Source of the DNA: Oscillospiraceae bacterium
GTDB lineage: Bacteria; Bacillota; Clostridia; Oscillospirales; Oscillospiraceae
Length of the DNA: 64,000 bases
Direction of reading: 5' to 3'
Assembly (NCBI GenBank): GCA_902778115.1
Contig: CACYWG010000007.1
Coordinates: forward strand, 22,560-86,559
In this document: in pieces, positions 1 through 10,498 of the stretch
Layout: every line of letters starts with the position of its first letter
Numbering within the stretch: position 1 is the first letter of the stretch
Position numbers and translations under genes: made by a program
The notes under the pieces: model-generated
Told to the model about the DNA's origin: nothing
Seen by the model: only the letters and a program-made list of their open reading frames with translations
The model's database searches: none

Positions 1-93
1 CAAAACTCTCATTTCTCGCCCTCCTTCGGCCACAGTATATGCGCCGAAAAGAGGAAAAAGAACGGGGTTTCCCCCCAGTATAAAAACTTTTGG

Positions 94-121
94 TTGACTT
101 TCTTAAAATAAGACTTAGAAT
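94..121 (+). promoter_or_regulatory. Probable SigA-type promoter of mgtC
   Basis: TTGACT at 94-99 and TAGAAT at 116-121 are separated by 16 bases and lie about 30 bases before the mgtC start. I see no Mg2+ riboswitch in the short leader. The remaining bases 1-93 hold no gene that I can support. Confidence 0.5.
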
Positions 122-149
122 GGGTAAAAGGGCCAAAGGAGGTTTGATC

Positions 150-875
150 ATGACTCTCGGGAACTATCTGAACAGTCAATTTACGATATTGCAAACGCTG
201 GAATTCTTCTTCCGCGTCCTGCTGGCCGGCGTTTTCGGCGCGGCCATCGGCTTCGAGCGCACTCGCCGTTTCAAGGAAGCCGGCATCCGCACGCATGTGA
301 TCGTCTGCACGGCCGCTGCGCTGATGATGCTCGTCTCCAAATACGGTTTTGCCGATCTGAGCACTGCGGACAGCTTTTTCAGCGGCACCCGCGGCGCCGA
401 TCCCGCGCGGATCGCCGCGCAGGTCGTCAGCGGCATCAGCTTTCTGGGTGCGGGCGTCATCTTCAAAAACGGCAGCACCGTCAAGGGCCTGACCACGGCG
501 GCCGGCATCTGGGCCACGGCCGGCATCGGCCTCGCCGTCGGCGCGGGCATGTACTGGCTCGGCCTCTTCACGACGCTGCTGATCGCCGTCACCCAGATCG
601 CCATGCACCGCTTCACCTTTGGCGCGGACGCTTACAACACCTGCAAGCTGCGCCTGAAGGTGCAGGACGACGGCAATTTTCAGCCTCACCTGCAGGATCG
701 GCTCCAGCTGTGGAAAGCGAAGGCGGTCAACGTGCGCATGGCGCGAGGCGACAACGGCATCGTCAGCTACGAGCTCACGCTGCGCACGCAGCATGACATC
801 ACGGCCGAGGATCTGCTGCTCTTCTCCCGCGAACACAGCGAGATCCTGGAGATCAGCAACTCGCTGGTCGACTGA
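150..875 (+). CDS. mgtC: MgtC/SapB family membrane protein
   Basis: This 241-residue protein belongs to the MgtC/SapB family, inner-membrane proteins linked to magnesium limitation and membrane-potential control. About four hydrophobic segments fill residues 15-155. The family signatures GAAIGFER, GIRTH and SGISFLGAGVIFK are present, and a soluble ACT-like tail of about 80 residues follows. The ATG at 150 is chosen because AAAGGAGG lies just upstream; an in-frame extension back to 90 has no ribosome binding site. The gene stands alone, with its own promoter and a shared terminator downstream. The family call is firm. A direct role in Mg2+ transport is not established for the family. Confidence 0.9.
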   Translation: MTLGNYLNSQFTILQTLEFFFRVLLAGVFGAAIGFERTRRFKEAGIRTHVIVCTAAALMMLVSKYGFADLSTADSFFSGTRGADPARIAAQVVSGISFLGAGVIFKNGSTVKGLTTAAGIWATAGIGLAVGAGMYWLGLFTTLLIAVTQIAMHRFTFGADAYNTCKLRLKVQDDGNFQPHLQDRLQLWKAKAVNVRMARGDNGIVSYELTLRTQHDITAEDLLLFSREHSEILEISNSLVD

Positions 876-890
876 CGGCCCATCCGATAA

Positions 891-923
891 AAATACCGGG
901 AACCCGACGGGTTCCCGGTATTT
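891..923. terminator. Bidirectional terminator between mgtC and the carboxypeptidase gene
   Basis: A perfect 15-bp stem (891-905 with 909-923) with a 3-base loop is flanked by A and T tracts, so it can end transcription from both convergent genes. Confidence 0.9.
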
Positions 924-936
924 TTTTGTCTGTTTT

Positions 937-2445
937 TCACTTCAGCTCATACAGGGCCGTGAACTTCTGCTCCAGATAGTCCAGATAGTAGTTCACGTTC
1001 AGGCTCTCGCCGCTGATCGCGCGGATCCATTCGTCCGGCGTCGTCAGCGAGGCGATCGAGAACACGTGCTTGGTCAGCCAGTCGCGGATCTTCGTCAGCT
1101 CGCCCACGCGCACGGCGGCAAAGACGTCAAAGTCCTTTTCCATCCTGCGAAGGATCTGCACGCCGTAGGCGTTGCCCAGCGCATAGGAGGGGAAGTAGCC
1201 GTAGGACCAGCCGGACCAGTGCACGTCCTGCAGGCAGCCCTGCGTGTCGTCCGGCACGTCGATGCCCAGATACTCCTTATATTTCGCGTTCCAGAGTGTC
1301 GGGATCTCGTCCACGGTGATCTCGCCGTTGACGAAGGCCTTCTCCAGCTCGTAGCGGATCAGGATGTGCAGGCAGTAGCTCAGCTCGTCGGCCTCGGTGC
1401 GGATCAGGCTCGGGCGGGCGACATTGACCGCCTCGAAAAGCTCGCGGTTCGTCACGTCGTCGAAAATGCCGCCGGAGAGCTTCCGGATCTGCGGCGCGGC
1501 AAAGTCGATGAAGGCCTCGCTGCGGCCGATCAGGTTCTCGTAGAAGCGGGAGATCGTTTCGTGCATGGCGCTGGTCATGTTGTTGGCGCAGTGATTGTCG
1601 TGCAGCTCCTGGGGCTCGTTCTGCATAAAAAGCGCGTGGCCGCCCTCGTGCAGGGTGGTGAAGACGTTGGAGATGAAGCTGTCCTCATGATAATGCGTCG
1701 TCACGCGCACGTCATGATTGCCGAAATTCGTGGTGAAGGGATGCTCGGTGGTCATCAGCACCAGCGCGCTTTGGCGCAGGCCCTCCTGCTCCAGCAGCCA
1801 GCGGCTCATGGCCTCCTGGGCGGGGATGGGCACCGGGCGTGACATGAAGTCCTCGCGGATAGGCTTGCCCTCGGTGACGATGCGGCCCAGCAGCGGGACG
1901 ATGCGCGCCTTGAGCGCGGCAAAGAAGGCGTCAAGCTGTTCGATGCTGCCGCCCTCCTCATAGTCGTCCAGGCAGGTATCGTAATAGCTTCCCTTTTTCT
2001 CGTCGCGCAGGTCGATCGAAATGCGGTTATAGCGGATCAGGTCGGCCAGCGCGTCGCGGAACAGCGAGAAGTCGTTGGCCTTTTTGGCGCTCAGCCAGGC
2101 ACCGTAAGCCTTGTTGGAGGCCACGTCCATCTCATAGGAGAGCTCGGCAGAGATATTCTTCGCTCTTGCGTAGCCCTTGTAAAGGTGCTCCACGGCCTTT
2201 TTCTGCACCGGCGTGAGGCCTTCGCTGTCCGCGTGCAGCTCGCAGATCAGCTTTTCATAGCGCTTGTCGTGGGTCATTTTGTAGATCTGCTTGCCGAGCA
2301 CGGCCATGTCCTCGCCGGCAGGGCCGATGCCCTCGGCCGGAGCGCAGCACTCCATGTCAAAGCTCAGCTTGCCGATGCTGCGGTAATAGGCCTCGATCTC
2401 GTCCAGGCGCGCAAAGAGTTTTTTCAGCTTCTGTTGATTGCTCAT
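937..2445 (-). CDS. Carboxypeptidase M32 (Taq type)
   Basis: This 502-residue zinc metallocarboxypeptidase of family M32 removes C-terminal residues from peptides in the cytoplasm. The HEXXH zinc motif is HEGGH at residues 266-270. The second family motif, usually HESQS, reads HETISR at about 295-300, and the length fits the family. The start is the ATG at 2445 preceded by AAGGAG; the longer open frame upstream runs into a repeat element. It faces mgtC across a shared terminator and lies downstream of nth on the same strand, with a 126-bp hairpin-bounded repeat between them. Confidence 0.93.
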   Translation of the reverse strand: MSNQQKLKKLFARLDEIEAYYRSIGKLSFDMECCAPAEGIGPAGEDMAVLGKQIYKMTHDKRYEKLICELHADSEGLTPVQKKAVEHLYKGYARAKNISAELSYEMDVASNKAYGAWLSAKKANDFSLFRDALADLIRYNRISIDLRDEKKGSYYDTCLDDYEEGGSIEQLDAFFAALKARIVPLLGRIVTEGKPIREDFMSRPVPIPAQEAMSRWLLEQEGLRQSALVLMTTEHPFTTNFGNHDVRVTTHYHEDSFISNVFTTLHEGGHALFMQNEPQELHDNHCANNMTSAMHETISRFYENLIGRSEAFIDFAAPQIRKLSGGIFDDVTNRELFEAVNVARPSLIRTEADELSYCLHILIRYELEKAFVNGEITVDEIPTLWNAKYKEYLGIDVPDDTQGCLQDVHWSGWSYGYFPSYALGNAYGVQILRRMEKDFDVFAAVRVGELTKIRDWLTKHVFSIASLTTPDEWIRAISGESLNVNYYLDYLEQKFTALYELK

Positions 2446-2468
2446 GGCGGTCTCCTTTTCACCTATTA

Positions 2469-2594
2469 GCCTCCCTTCCGCAGAAGGGAGGTGGCCGCGC
2501 CTAAAGCGGCCGGTGGGTTTCCCCTCACTATTTCCGATTTGTTGGTAACCCTCAGTCTCGCTTCGCTCGACAGCTCCCTTTTGCAAAAGGGAGC
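2469..2594. repeat. Hairpin-bounded intergenic repeat, type A (copy 1)
   Basis: The two ends are small hairpins (CTCCCTTCCGCAGAAGGGAG and CTCCCTTTTGCAAAAGGGAG). Between them lie the GGTGGG...CCCTCA blocks seen in other type A copies at 10381 and 12454. The element fills the gap between nth and the carboxypeptidase gene and ends at the nth stop codon. Confidence 0.8.
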
Positions 2595-3230
2595 CTATTC
2601 CTCACAAAACTGGCACAGCTCCCGCAGGCAGCAGATCTCGCAGCGGGGCTTTCGCGCATCGCACACGGCGCGGCCGTGCAGCACGATGCAGTGGCAGAAG
2701 TCGGAGGAATGCTCCGGCGGCAGGATCTTGCGCAGCTCGCGCTCGATCTTCTCCGGCTCCTTGAGGCAGTCCACCAGGCCGAGGCGGTTGGAAATGCGGA
2801 TGCAGTGCGTGTCCACCACGGTTGAGCCCGGCACGCGGTACACATCGCCCAAGATGAGATTGGCGGTCTTGCGGCCGACGCCGGGCAGCGCCGTGAGCTC
2901 CTCCATCGTGCGCGGCAGCTCGCCGCCGTACTTTGTCAGCAGCACCTGCGCGCAGGCCACGATATCCCGTGCCTTGGCGCGGAAGAAGCCGCAGGAATGC
3001 ACATATTTTTCTACTTCAGCGACGTCCGCCTCCGCAAAGCTCTCCAGCGTGGGGAAGCGCTCAAACAGCGCCGGCGTGATCATGTTCACGCGCTCGTCGG
3101 TGCACTGCGCGGCCAGACGCACGGAAAACAGCAGCTCATAGGGCTTTTCATAATCCAGCGTACAGCTCGCCTCCGGATATTCCGCCAGCAGCCGCCGCAC
3201 GATCTCATTGACCTGTTCCTGTGTCCTCAT
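2595..3230 (-). CDS. nth: Endonuclease III (base-excision repair DNA glycosylase/AP lyase)
   Basis: This 211-residue protein removes oxidised pyrimidines and nicks abasic sites. The helix-hairpin-helix LPGVGRKTAN holds the catalytic Lys, VDTHCIR carries the catalytic Asp, and the C terminus has the [4Fe-4S] pattern C-x6-C-x2-C-x5-C. The start is the ATG at 3230; a longer open frame to 3332 passes through a terminator hairpin and is not credible. The gene lies downstream of a putative membrane-anchored protein, separated from it by that terminator. Confidence 0.95.
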   Translation of the reverse strand: MRTQEQVNEIVRRLLAEYPEASCTLDYEKPYELLFSVRLAAQCTDERVNMITPALFERFPTLESFAEADVAEVEKYVHSCGFFRAKARDIVACAQVLLTKYGGELPRTMEELTALPGVGRKTANLILGDVYRVPGSTVVDTHCIRISNRLGLVDCLKEPEKIERELRKILPPEHSSDFCHCIVLHGRAVCDARKPRCEICCLRELCQFCEE

Positions 3231-3300
3231 GGCGTTACCCCTTTCCGTCTGTTGCAGATCCAGTATACGCATTCGGCGCATTTTCGTCAAGAAGCATGAA

Positions 3301-3328
3301 AAAAGAGGAGTCCGCAGACTCCTCTTTT
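3301..3328 (-). terminator. Terminator of the 3340-4056 gene
   Basis: A 12-bp stem (3301-3312 with 3317-3328) has a 4-base loop. A run of T follows on the minus strand, directly after the stop codon of the upstream gene. Confidence 0.85.
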
Positions 3329-3339
3329 TCAATTGCGGA

Positions 3340-4056
3340 TCAACCCAGATTGATCGTACCGCCGCACTCGATCACGTCCAGCGCGACGCCGCTGTAAGTG
3401 CCGTTGTAGTGCCACTCCACCGCAACGGGAAGACTGCTGCCGCCTGCCAGAGAGACCGTGAAGGTCTTGGAGCCGACGCTGTGGGTCGTTTTGCCGCCCT
3501 CATAGCTCAGCGCGGGCTGCGTCAGGGTCCCGGTCTGATCACCGACGCGAAGGCCGATGCAATCCTGCCACTCGTTGAGATAGATCGTAGAGGACTCGAT
3601 GCTGACGGTCAGCGTGACCTCCGCCTTGTTATCCGCAGCGCTGACGGCGCTCCAGTCGCAGATCAGCTCAAGACCGGCTCCGGTCGCGGAGCGGAAGCTG
3701 TCGCTGCCGAGGCTCTGCCCGGCCGGCCGGGGCGCGGGGGTGGGCGCGGGCGTCGGCGCTGCGACGGGCGTATTCTGCTGCGGCTGTTGCTGCTGCGGCT
3801 GCTGCTGCGGCGCGGGGTTCGAGGCCGGACGGTTGGCCGGCGGCGGGGTGGGCGCGGGCGCCCAGGTCGGGATCGGCACCGGCGTTTCCTGCGCGGGCTG
3901 CTCCGGGACGATCTCCGTCTGCTCGGTTTGTTCCGGTTCCTCCGGCTGCACGGGATGCTTTTTCGCATCCAGACCCAGTGCGGCGTTGACGACAAGCGCC
4001 AGCACCAGGAAAAAGACCAGGATAAAGAACACGGCTTTCACTTTGCCGAAATTCAT
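3340..4056 (-). CDS. Membrane-anchored protein with Pro/Gln/Thr-rich linker
   Basis: I do not recognise this 238-residue protein. Residues 8-28 form one transmembrane anchor or uncleaved signal. Residues 35-125 are an extended linker rich in Pro, Glu, Gln and Thr. The last 110 residues look like a beta-rich extracytoplasmic domain, with many alternating hydrophobic residues and a Gly/Ser/Thr-rich pattern resembling lipoprotein DUF5067-like folds, though this is only a resemblance. It has its own terminator and is probably monocistronic. The linker suggests that the domain is held away from the membrane within the cell wall. Confidence 0.75.
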   Translation of the reverse strand: MNFGKVKAVFFILVFFLVLALVVNAALGLDAKKHPVQPEEPEQTEQTEIVPEQPAQETPVPIPTWAPAPTPPPANRPASNPAPQQQPQQQQPQQNTPVAAPTPAPTPAPRPAGQSLGSDSFRSATGAGLELICDWSAVSAADNKAEVTLTVSIESSTIYLNEWQDCIGLRVGDQTGTLTQPALSYEGGKTTHSVGSKTFTVSLAGGSSLPVAVEWHYNGTYSGVALDVIECGGTINLG

Positions 4057-4156
4057 AAGATCCCCTTCCTTTGTAACTTATTTGTAACTATTATACACCC
4101 TTGCCGCCGCCTTGTCCATAGTCTGTTCGACAAATTCAGACATGTTAAGAAAATTT

Positions 4157-4186
4157 TTTCGCCCGGGAGCCTGTTCCCGGGCGAAA
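4157..4186 (-). terminator. Terminator of the GNAT gene
   Basis: A 12-bp stem (4157-4168 with 4175-4186) rich in GC is followed on the minus strand by six T residues, a few bases after the GNAT stop codon. Confidence 0.85.
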
Positions 4187-4191
4187 GCCTC

Positions 4192-4767
4192 TTATTTGAC
4201 CGGCCGGATCTCCACCATGCTCTCCAGCGCCGCCGGAGAGAGGACGCGGGAATAGAAATCCAGCATCACGCGGTGGATGATCGGGCTGATCTCGGCGCTG
4301 CCGCGAAGGGGCTTGACCATGATATGGTCCTCCACGCCGCCGATGCGCAGATCGCTCTCGATCTCCTCGTAGCCGAAGCGGGCGAAAAATTTCCGCTGCC
4401 GGCGCAGGGCCTCTCCCTCGCCGTCCGCGTCAAAGTCGGTGATCTCGGCCACGATGCCCTGCCGGTCGGCAAAGCGCTTGTTCAGCAGGCGCATGGCCTG
4501 CACGCCGAGTCCCTTTTCGCGGTAAAAGGGGATCACGTCGAGGTATTTGAGCCAGACGTAGCCGTAGAGGCCGCGGCAGCCGACCAGCGCGTAGGCCAGA
4601 TCCAGCCGGCTCTCCTCGTCGGTGACGGCCAGCAGCTCCATATCGTCCTTGAGCATCGCCTTGTGCACACCCAGGCGCGGCAGTAGCTCCTTTTTATCAA
4701 AATCCACCTCGAACAGCGAATAATAGTGCTCCAGCTCGCGGTGTCCGCATTTTCGCAGGATCAGCAT
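4192..4767 (-). CDS. GNAT-family N-acetyltransferase-like protein
   Basis: This 191-residue protein is GNAT-like. The stretch YLDVIPFYREKGLGVQAM matches the strand and the acetyl-CoA pyrophosphate-binding turn (motif A, R/Q-x-x-G-x-G/A, here REKGLG). The substrate is unknown. The start at 4767 is preferred over the upstream in-frame ATG because GGGAGG lies 8 bases before it. It follows the ABC exporter gene on the same strand, with only a heptamer repeat between them, so the two are probably co-transcribed. Confidence 0.7.
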   Translation of the reverse strand: MLILRKCGHRELEHYYSLFEVDFDKKELLPRLGVHKAMLKDDMELLAVTDEESRLDLAYALVGCRGLYGYVWLKYLDVIPFYREKGLGVQAMRLLNKRFADRQGIVAEITDFDADGEGEALRRQRKFFARFGYEEIESDLRIGGVEDHIMVKPLRGSAEISPIIHRVMLDFYSRVLSPAALESMVEIRPVK

Positions 4768-4783
4768 AGTGATTCCTCCCATT

Positions 4784-4812
4784 CCGAATTCCGAACTCCG
4801 AATTCCGAATTA
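4784..4812. repeat. Heptamer tandem repeat (CCGAATT type) at a gene junction
   Basis: Four 7-base units (CCGAATT, CCGAACT, CCGAATT, CCGAATT) run without interruption. The last bases form the TAA stop of the ABC transporter, and the other end touches the ribosome binding site of the GNAT gene. Confidence 0.85.
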
Positions 4813-6543
4813 TCCCAGGCTCTGTGCCCGACAGAGCGCGGCGTAAACGCCGCCCTTCGCGACCAGCTCCTCATGGCTGCCGCGCTCGACGATGTGCTCG
4901 CCCTCCACGACGGCGATCTCGTCGGCGTGGCGCACCGTGGACAGGCGGTGGGCGACGATCACGGTCGTGCGCCCGACGCTCAGCTCCTCGAGCGCGGCCT
5001 GGATGCGCTGCTCGGTCACGGTGTCAAGCGCGGAGGTCGCCTCGTCGAGGATCAGGATTTTCGGGTTTTTCAAAAAGACGCGGGCGATGGAAATGCGCTG
5101 CTTCTGCCCGCCGGAGAGCATCACGCCGCGCTCACCCACATAGCTGTCATAGCCCTGGGGCAGCGCCATGATCTCGTCGTGGATCTCGGCGCGTTTGGCG
5201 GCCTCGACGATCTCCTCGTCGGTCGCCTCCGGGCGGCCGTAGCGGATATTCTCGCGGATCGTGTCGGCAAAGAGGAAGACGTCCTGCTGCAGGATGCCGA
5301 TATTGCGCCGCAGACTCGACTGCGTCACGCTGCGCACGTCCCTGCCGTCCACCAGCACCGCGCCGTCCGATACCTCGTAAAAGCGGGGCAGCAGCTGGCA
5401 GAGCGTGGTCTTGCCGCCGCCGGACGGTCCGACGAGGGCCAGCGTTTTGCCCGGCTCCAGCTTCAGGCTGATGTGGCTGAGCACCGGGATGCCGTTGGCA
5501 TAGGCGAAGCTGACGTCGCGGTATTCGATCTCGCCGCGCACATCGGACAGGGTCTTCGCGTCCGGCGCGTCCTGGATGTCCGCCTCGGTGCGCATGATCT
5601 CCAGAAAGCGCGTAAAGCCCGCCGTGCCCTGCATATACTGCTCGGCAAACTGCGCGAGCTTGCGCACCGGGGTGACGAAGGTGGAGACATAGAGCGTGAA
5701 GGTGACGAGATCCACCGCGTCCATACGCCCGGCCATGATCAGCAGGCCGCCCACCGTGATGACCAGCACCTGCATGATGCCGGTGGTGAACTCCATCCCG
5801 CTCATAAAGAGGCCCATGGTCTTGTAGTATTCGACCTTCGCGCCCTTGAACATGTCGTTGGCGCGGTCGAATTTGCGGCCCTCCTGCTCCTCGTTGGCGA
5901 AGGCCTTGGCCACGCGCACGCCGGAGATGCTGCTCTCGATGGCGGCGGTGATCTCGGCGGTCTTTCGCTTGACCTCAATGTTGGCGCGCTTCATGCGCAG
6001 CCGCTGGCTGAGCGTGAACCACAGGCAGACCGGCAGCGCGATCGTCAGCACCAGCGCCAGCTCCCAGCGCAGGATGAACATCACGATCAGCGCGCCGATG
6101 ATGGTCAGCGAGCAGATGATCAAGTTCTCCGGGCCGTGGTGGCTCAGCTCCGTGATATCGAACAGCTCGCTCGTGATGCGGCTCATCAGCACGCCCGTGC
6201 GATTCTGGTCGTAAAAGCGGAAGGAGAGCTTCTGCATATGTTCAAAGAGGTCGCGCCGCATCTCCGCCTCCACCAGCACGCCCATGCGGTGGCCGAGCAC
6301 GGTGATGACGTAGTACAGCAGCGCCTTGGCCAGATACGCCAGCGCCATCACGCCCATCACCAGGAAAAATACGGTATAGAGCTTCTGCGGCAGGTAGCTG
6401 CGCATCGCGCTGCGCGACACATAGGGGAACACCAGGTCGATCACCGCCACCAGCAGCGCGCAGATCATGTCGATCGTGAACAGCTTTTTCTGCCGCGCGA
6501 TGTAGCGGATGAAGATTTTCAGCGGCTTTTCGTTGTAATTCAT
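4810..6543 (-). CDS. ABC exporter, fused membrane and ATPase domains
   Basis: This 577-residue half-transporter is of the MsbA/LmrA type. Residues 1-320 form a six-helix membrane domain. The nucleotide-binding domain has Walker [10 protein letters not shown], signature LSGGQKQR, Walker [13 protein letters not shown] and the H-loop VAHRLST. A single half-transporter with no adjacent partner would work as a homodimer. It exports lipid, peptide or drug substrates that the sequence does not identify. Its ATG overlaps the rnhA stop by 4 bases (ATGA), so translation is probably coupled. Confidence 0.9.
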   Translation of the reverse strand: MNYNEKPLKIFIRYIARQKKLFTIDMICALLVAVIDLVFPYVSRSAMRSYLPQKLYTVFFLVMGVMALAYLAKALLYYVITVLGHRMGVLVEAEMRRDLFEHMQKLSFRFYDQNRTGVLMSRITSELFDITELSHHGPENLIICSLTIIGALIVMFILRWELALVLTIALPVCLWFTLSQRLRMKRANIEVKRKTAEITAAIESSISGVRVAKAFANEEQEGRKFDRANDMFKGAKVEYYKTMGLFMSGMEFTTGIMQVLVITVGGLLIMAGRMDAVDLVTFTLYVSTFVTPVRKLAQFAEQYMQGTAGFTRFLEIMRTEADIQDAPDAKTLSDVRGEIEYRDVSFAYANGIPVLSHISLKLEPGKTLALVGPSGGGKTTLCQLLPRFYEVSDGAVLVDGRDVRSVTQSSLRRNIGILQQDVFLFADTIRENIRYGRPEATDEEIVEAAKRAEIHDEIMALPQGYDSYVGERGVMLSGGQKQRISIARVFLKNPKILILDEATSALDTVTEQRIQAALEELSVGRTTVIVAHRLSTVRHADEIAVVEGEHIVERGSHEELVAKGGVYAALCRAQSLG

Positions 6544-6977
6544 GCGAATTTTTCCCTCTCAGCCACAGCCATGGCGTCGCAGCGGTTGTTGAATTCGTTC
6601 TCAGCGTGCCCCTTGACCCAGTGATAGTGCATCTCGTGCTGCCGCGTCAGATCCAGCAGCAGCTCCCAGAGATCGGGGTTCAGGGCGGGCTTCTTGTCGC
6701 TCTTGACCCAGCCTTTTTTGCGCCAGCCCCAGGCCCAGCCCTTGTCCAGCGCGTCGATGACGTACTTGGAGTCGGAATAGAGCTCGACGGTGCAGCTCTC
6801 CTTGAGCGCCAGCAGCGCCTGGATCACGGCGGTCAGCTCCATGCGGTTGTTGGTGGTCTGCGCCTCGCCGCCGGAGAGGGTCTTTTCGCGGCCCTGATAG
6901 CGCAAAATCGCGCCCCAGCCACCGGGACCGGGATTGCCGCTGCAGGCCCCGTCGGTATAGATCTCAACTGTTTTCAT
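6540..6977 (-). CDS. rnhA: Ribonuclease HI
   Basis: This 145-residue enzyme cuts the RNA strand of RNA-DNA hybrids. The four acidic catalytic residues lie in [25 protein letters not shown] and NNRCDAMA. The length is that of a bacterial RNase HI without a hybrid-binding domain. It is followed by the ABC exporter through an ATGA overlap, and a type B repeat lies upstream. Confidence 0.95.
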   Translation of the reverse strand: MKTVEIYTDGACSGNPGPGGWGAILRYQGREKTLSGGEAQTTNNRMELTAVIQALLALKESCTVELYSDSKYVIDALDKGWAWGWRKKGWVKSDKKPALNPDLWELLLDLTRQHEMHYHWVKGHAENEFNNRCDAMAVAEREKFA

Positions 6978-6992
6978 AGACGATTCCTCTTA

Positions 6993-7126
6993 GCCTTCCC
7001 CTTGAGGGGAAGGTGGCAACCGGCGTCTCTCGCGAGCCGGATGGCGGATGAGGTGACAATCATTCCGCAGTCTGATAATCACACCTCATCAGTCGCTTCG
7101 CGACAGCTTCCCCTCAAGGGGAAGCC
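6993..7126. repeat. Hairpin-bounded intergenic repeat, type B (copy 1)
   Basis: The ends are the hairpins CTTCCCCTTGAGGGGAAG and CTTCCCCTCAAGGGGAAG. The inner blocks GATGAGGTG and CACCTCATC face each other, so the whole element can fold back on itself. It fills the gap between rnhA and the next gene. Related copies lie at 33064 and 42451. Confidence 0.82.
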
Positions 7127-7127
7127 G

Positions 7128-7601
7128 TTATTGGTCGTGTTCGAAGCGGTTTTTCAGCACCAGATATTCCTGCTTGTCGACCAGGCCGTTTTTCAGCCAG
7201 CTGTCCAGCTGCTGGAGGCGGCGCTGGCGGTCGCGGACGAAGTGATCCTCGCCGCTCAGCTCACAGGACACGCAGTAGGCATCCGGCTGCGGAAAGCTGC
7301 GCTGCGCCGTCGGTTCGCGGCGCTGCATGGAGGGAACCGGGCGATGGAGCTCGACCTCGGGCGTTTTTCTCCCCGGCGCGGCCTTCGTCCCGTTTCCGCG
7401 CGACTCCAGGGCGTTTTTCGCCGCTTTGTCCCTGTTTTTGGCCATCTTGCCGAACGCAATGGCCGCAACCACGGCGATCACGATCACGCCGAAAACGACC
7501 GGAGGCAGGTCTCCGTCCAGCGTGCGCATCAAAAGCGGGATCAGAATGACCAGAACAGCCCAGGATGCGCCGGAATTTTTCTTCTTCTGCTGATTGTTCA
7601 T
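7128..7601 (-). CDS. Small membrane protein with SHOCT-like C terminus
   Basis: This 157-residue protein has two closely spaced transmembrane segments at residues 13-52, a basic linker of about 60 residues, and a C-terminal helix pair (LDSWLKNGLVDKQEYLVLKNRF). That helix pair resembles the SHOCT short C-terminal domain found at the end of many bacterial membrane proteins. The function is unknown. It lies downstream of another small membrane protein on the same strand, 24 bases away, and both follow gyrA. Confidence 0.65.
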   Translation of the reverse strand: MNNQQKKKNSGASWAVLVILIPLLMRTLDGDLPPVVFGVIVIAVVAAIAFGKMAKNRDKAAKNALESRGNGTKAAPGRKTPEVELHRPVPSMQRREPTAQRSFPQPDAYCVSCELSGEDHFVRDRQRRLQQLDSWLKNGLVDKQEYLVLKNRFEHDQ

Positions 7602-7625
7602 CGCAATTCCTCCTCAAGCGCCGCG

Positions 7626-7859
7626 TCAATACGGCGGATACGGGTCCTCGTCCTTGTTTTCTTCCTCCGGCTCCGGGTGCTTCTTTCTCCACACATAGCC
7701 CGCGATGGCCGTGACCGCGCCGGCCGCCAGAGCGGCCAGCAGCTTCCAGTGGAATTCAAGCGCCGGGAAGAGCAGGTTCAATGCAATAAAGACCAGGATC
7801 AGAACCAGCTCTGCGATCCGGTACGGATATTTCCATTTCCAATGCTTCTGATCCCACAT
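7626..7859 (-). CDS. Small two-helix membrane protein
   Basis: This 77-residue protein has hydrophobic segments at about residues 17-33 and 37-55 and an acidic, proline-ending tail. I do not recognise it. It starts 8 bases after the gyrA stop on the same strand, so it is probably a distal member of the gyrA transcript. Confidence 0.6.
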   Translation of the reverse strand: MWDQKHWKWKYPYRIAELVLILVFIALNLLFPALEFHWKLLAALAAGAVTAIAGYVWRKKHPEPEEENKDEDPYPPY

Positions 7860-7867
7860 AAGTTGCT

Positions 7868-10357
<2,490 letters not shown>

Positions 10358-10380
10358 ATTCCAATAATTCCTTCCTTGTA

Positions 10381-10495
10381 GGCTCCCTTTTTCAAAAGGG
10401 AGCTGTCAGCGAAGCTGACTGAGGGTTCCTGAAAATTGATAAGAAACCCTCCGGCCTCGCTTTGCTCGGCCACCTCCCTTCTGCGGAAGGGAGGC
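10381..10495. repeat. Hairpin-bounded intergenic repeat, type A (copy 2)
   Basis: The element sits between gyrB and gyrA. It has end hairpins GGCTCCCTTTTTCAAAAGGG and CCTCCCTTCTGCGGAAGGG, and internal GACTGAGGGTT and AACCCTCC blocks that can pair. The spacer text differs from copies 1 and 3, while the paired blocks are kept. Confidence 0.82.
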
Positions 10496-10498
10496 TAA

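Noticed and set aside
1..149. Mg2+ (M-box) riboswitch before mgtC
   Set aside because: There are too few bases between promoter and start codon, and no M-box core is present.
4726..6624. 632-codon plus-strand frame opposite the ABC exporter
   Set aside because: It is a shadow of a well-supported transporter gene; it also runs through a heptamer repeat.
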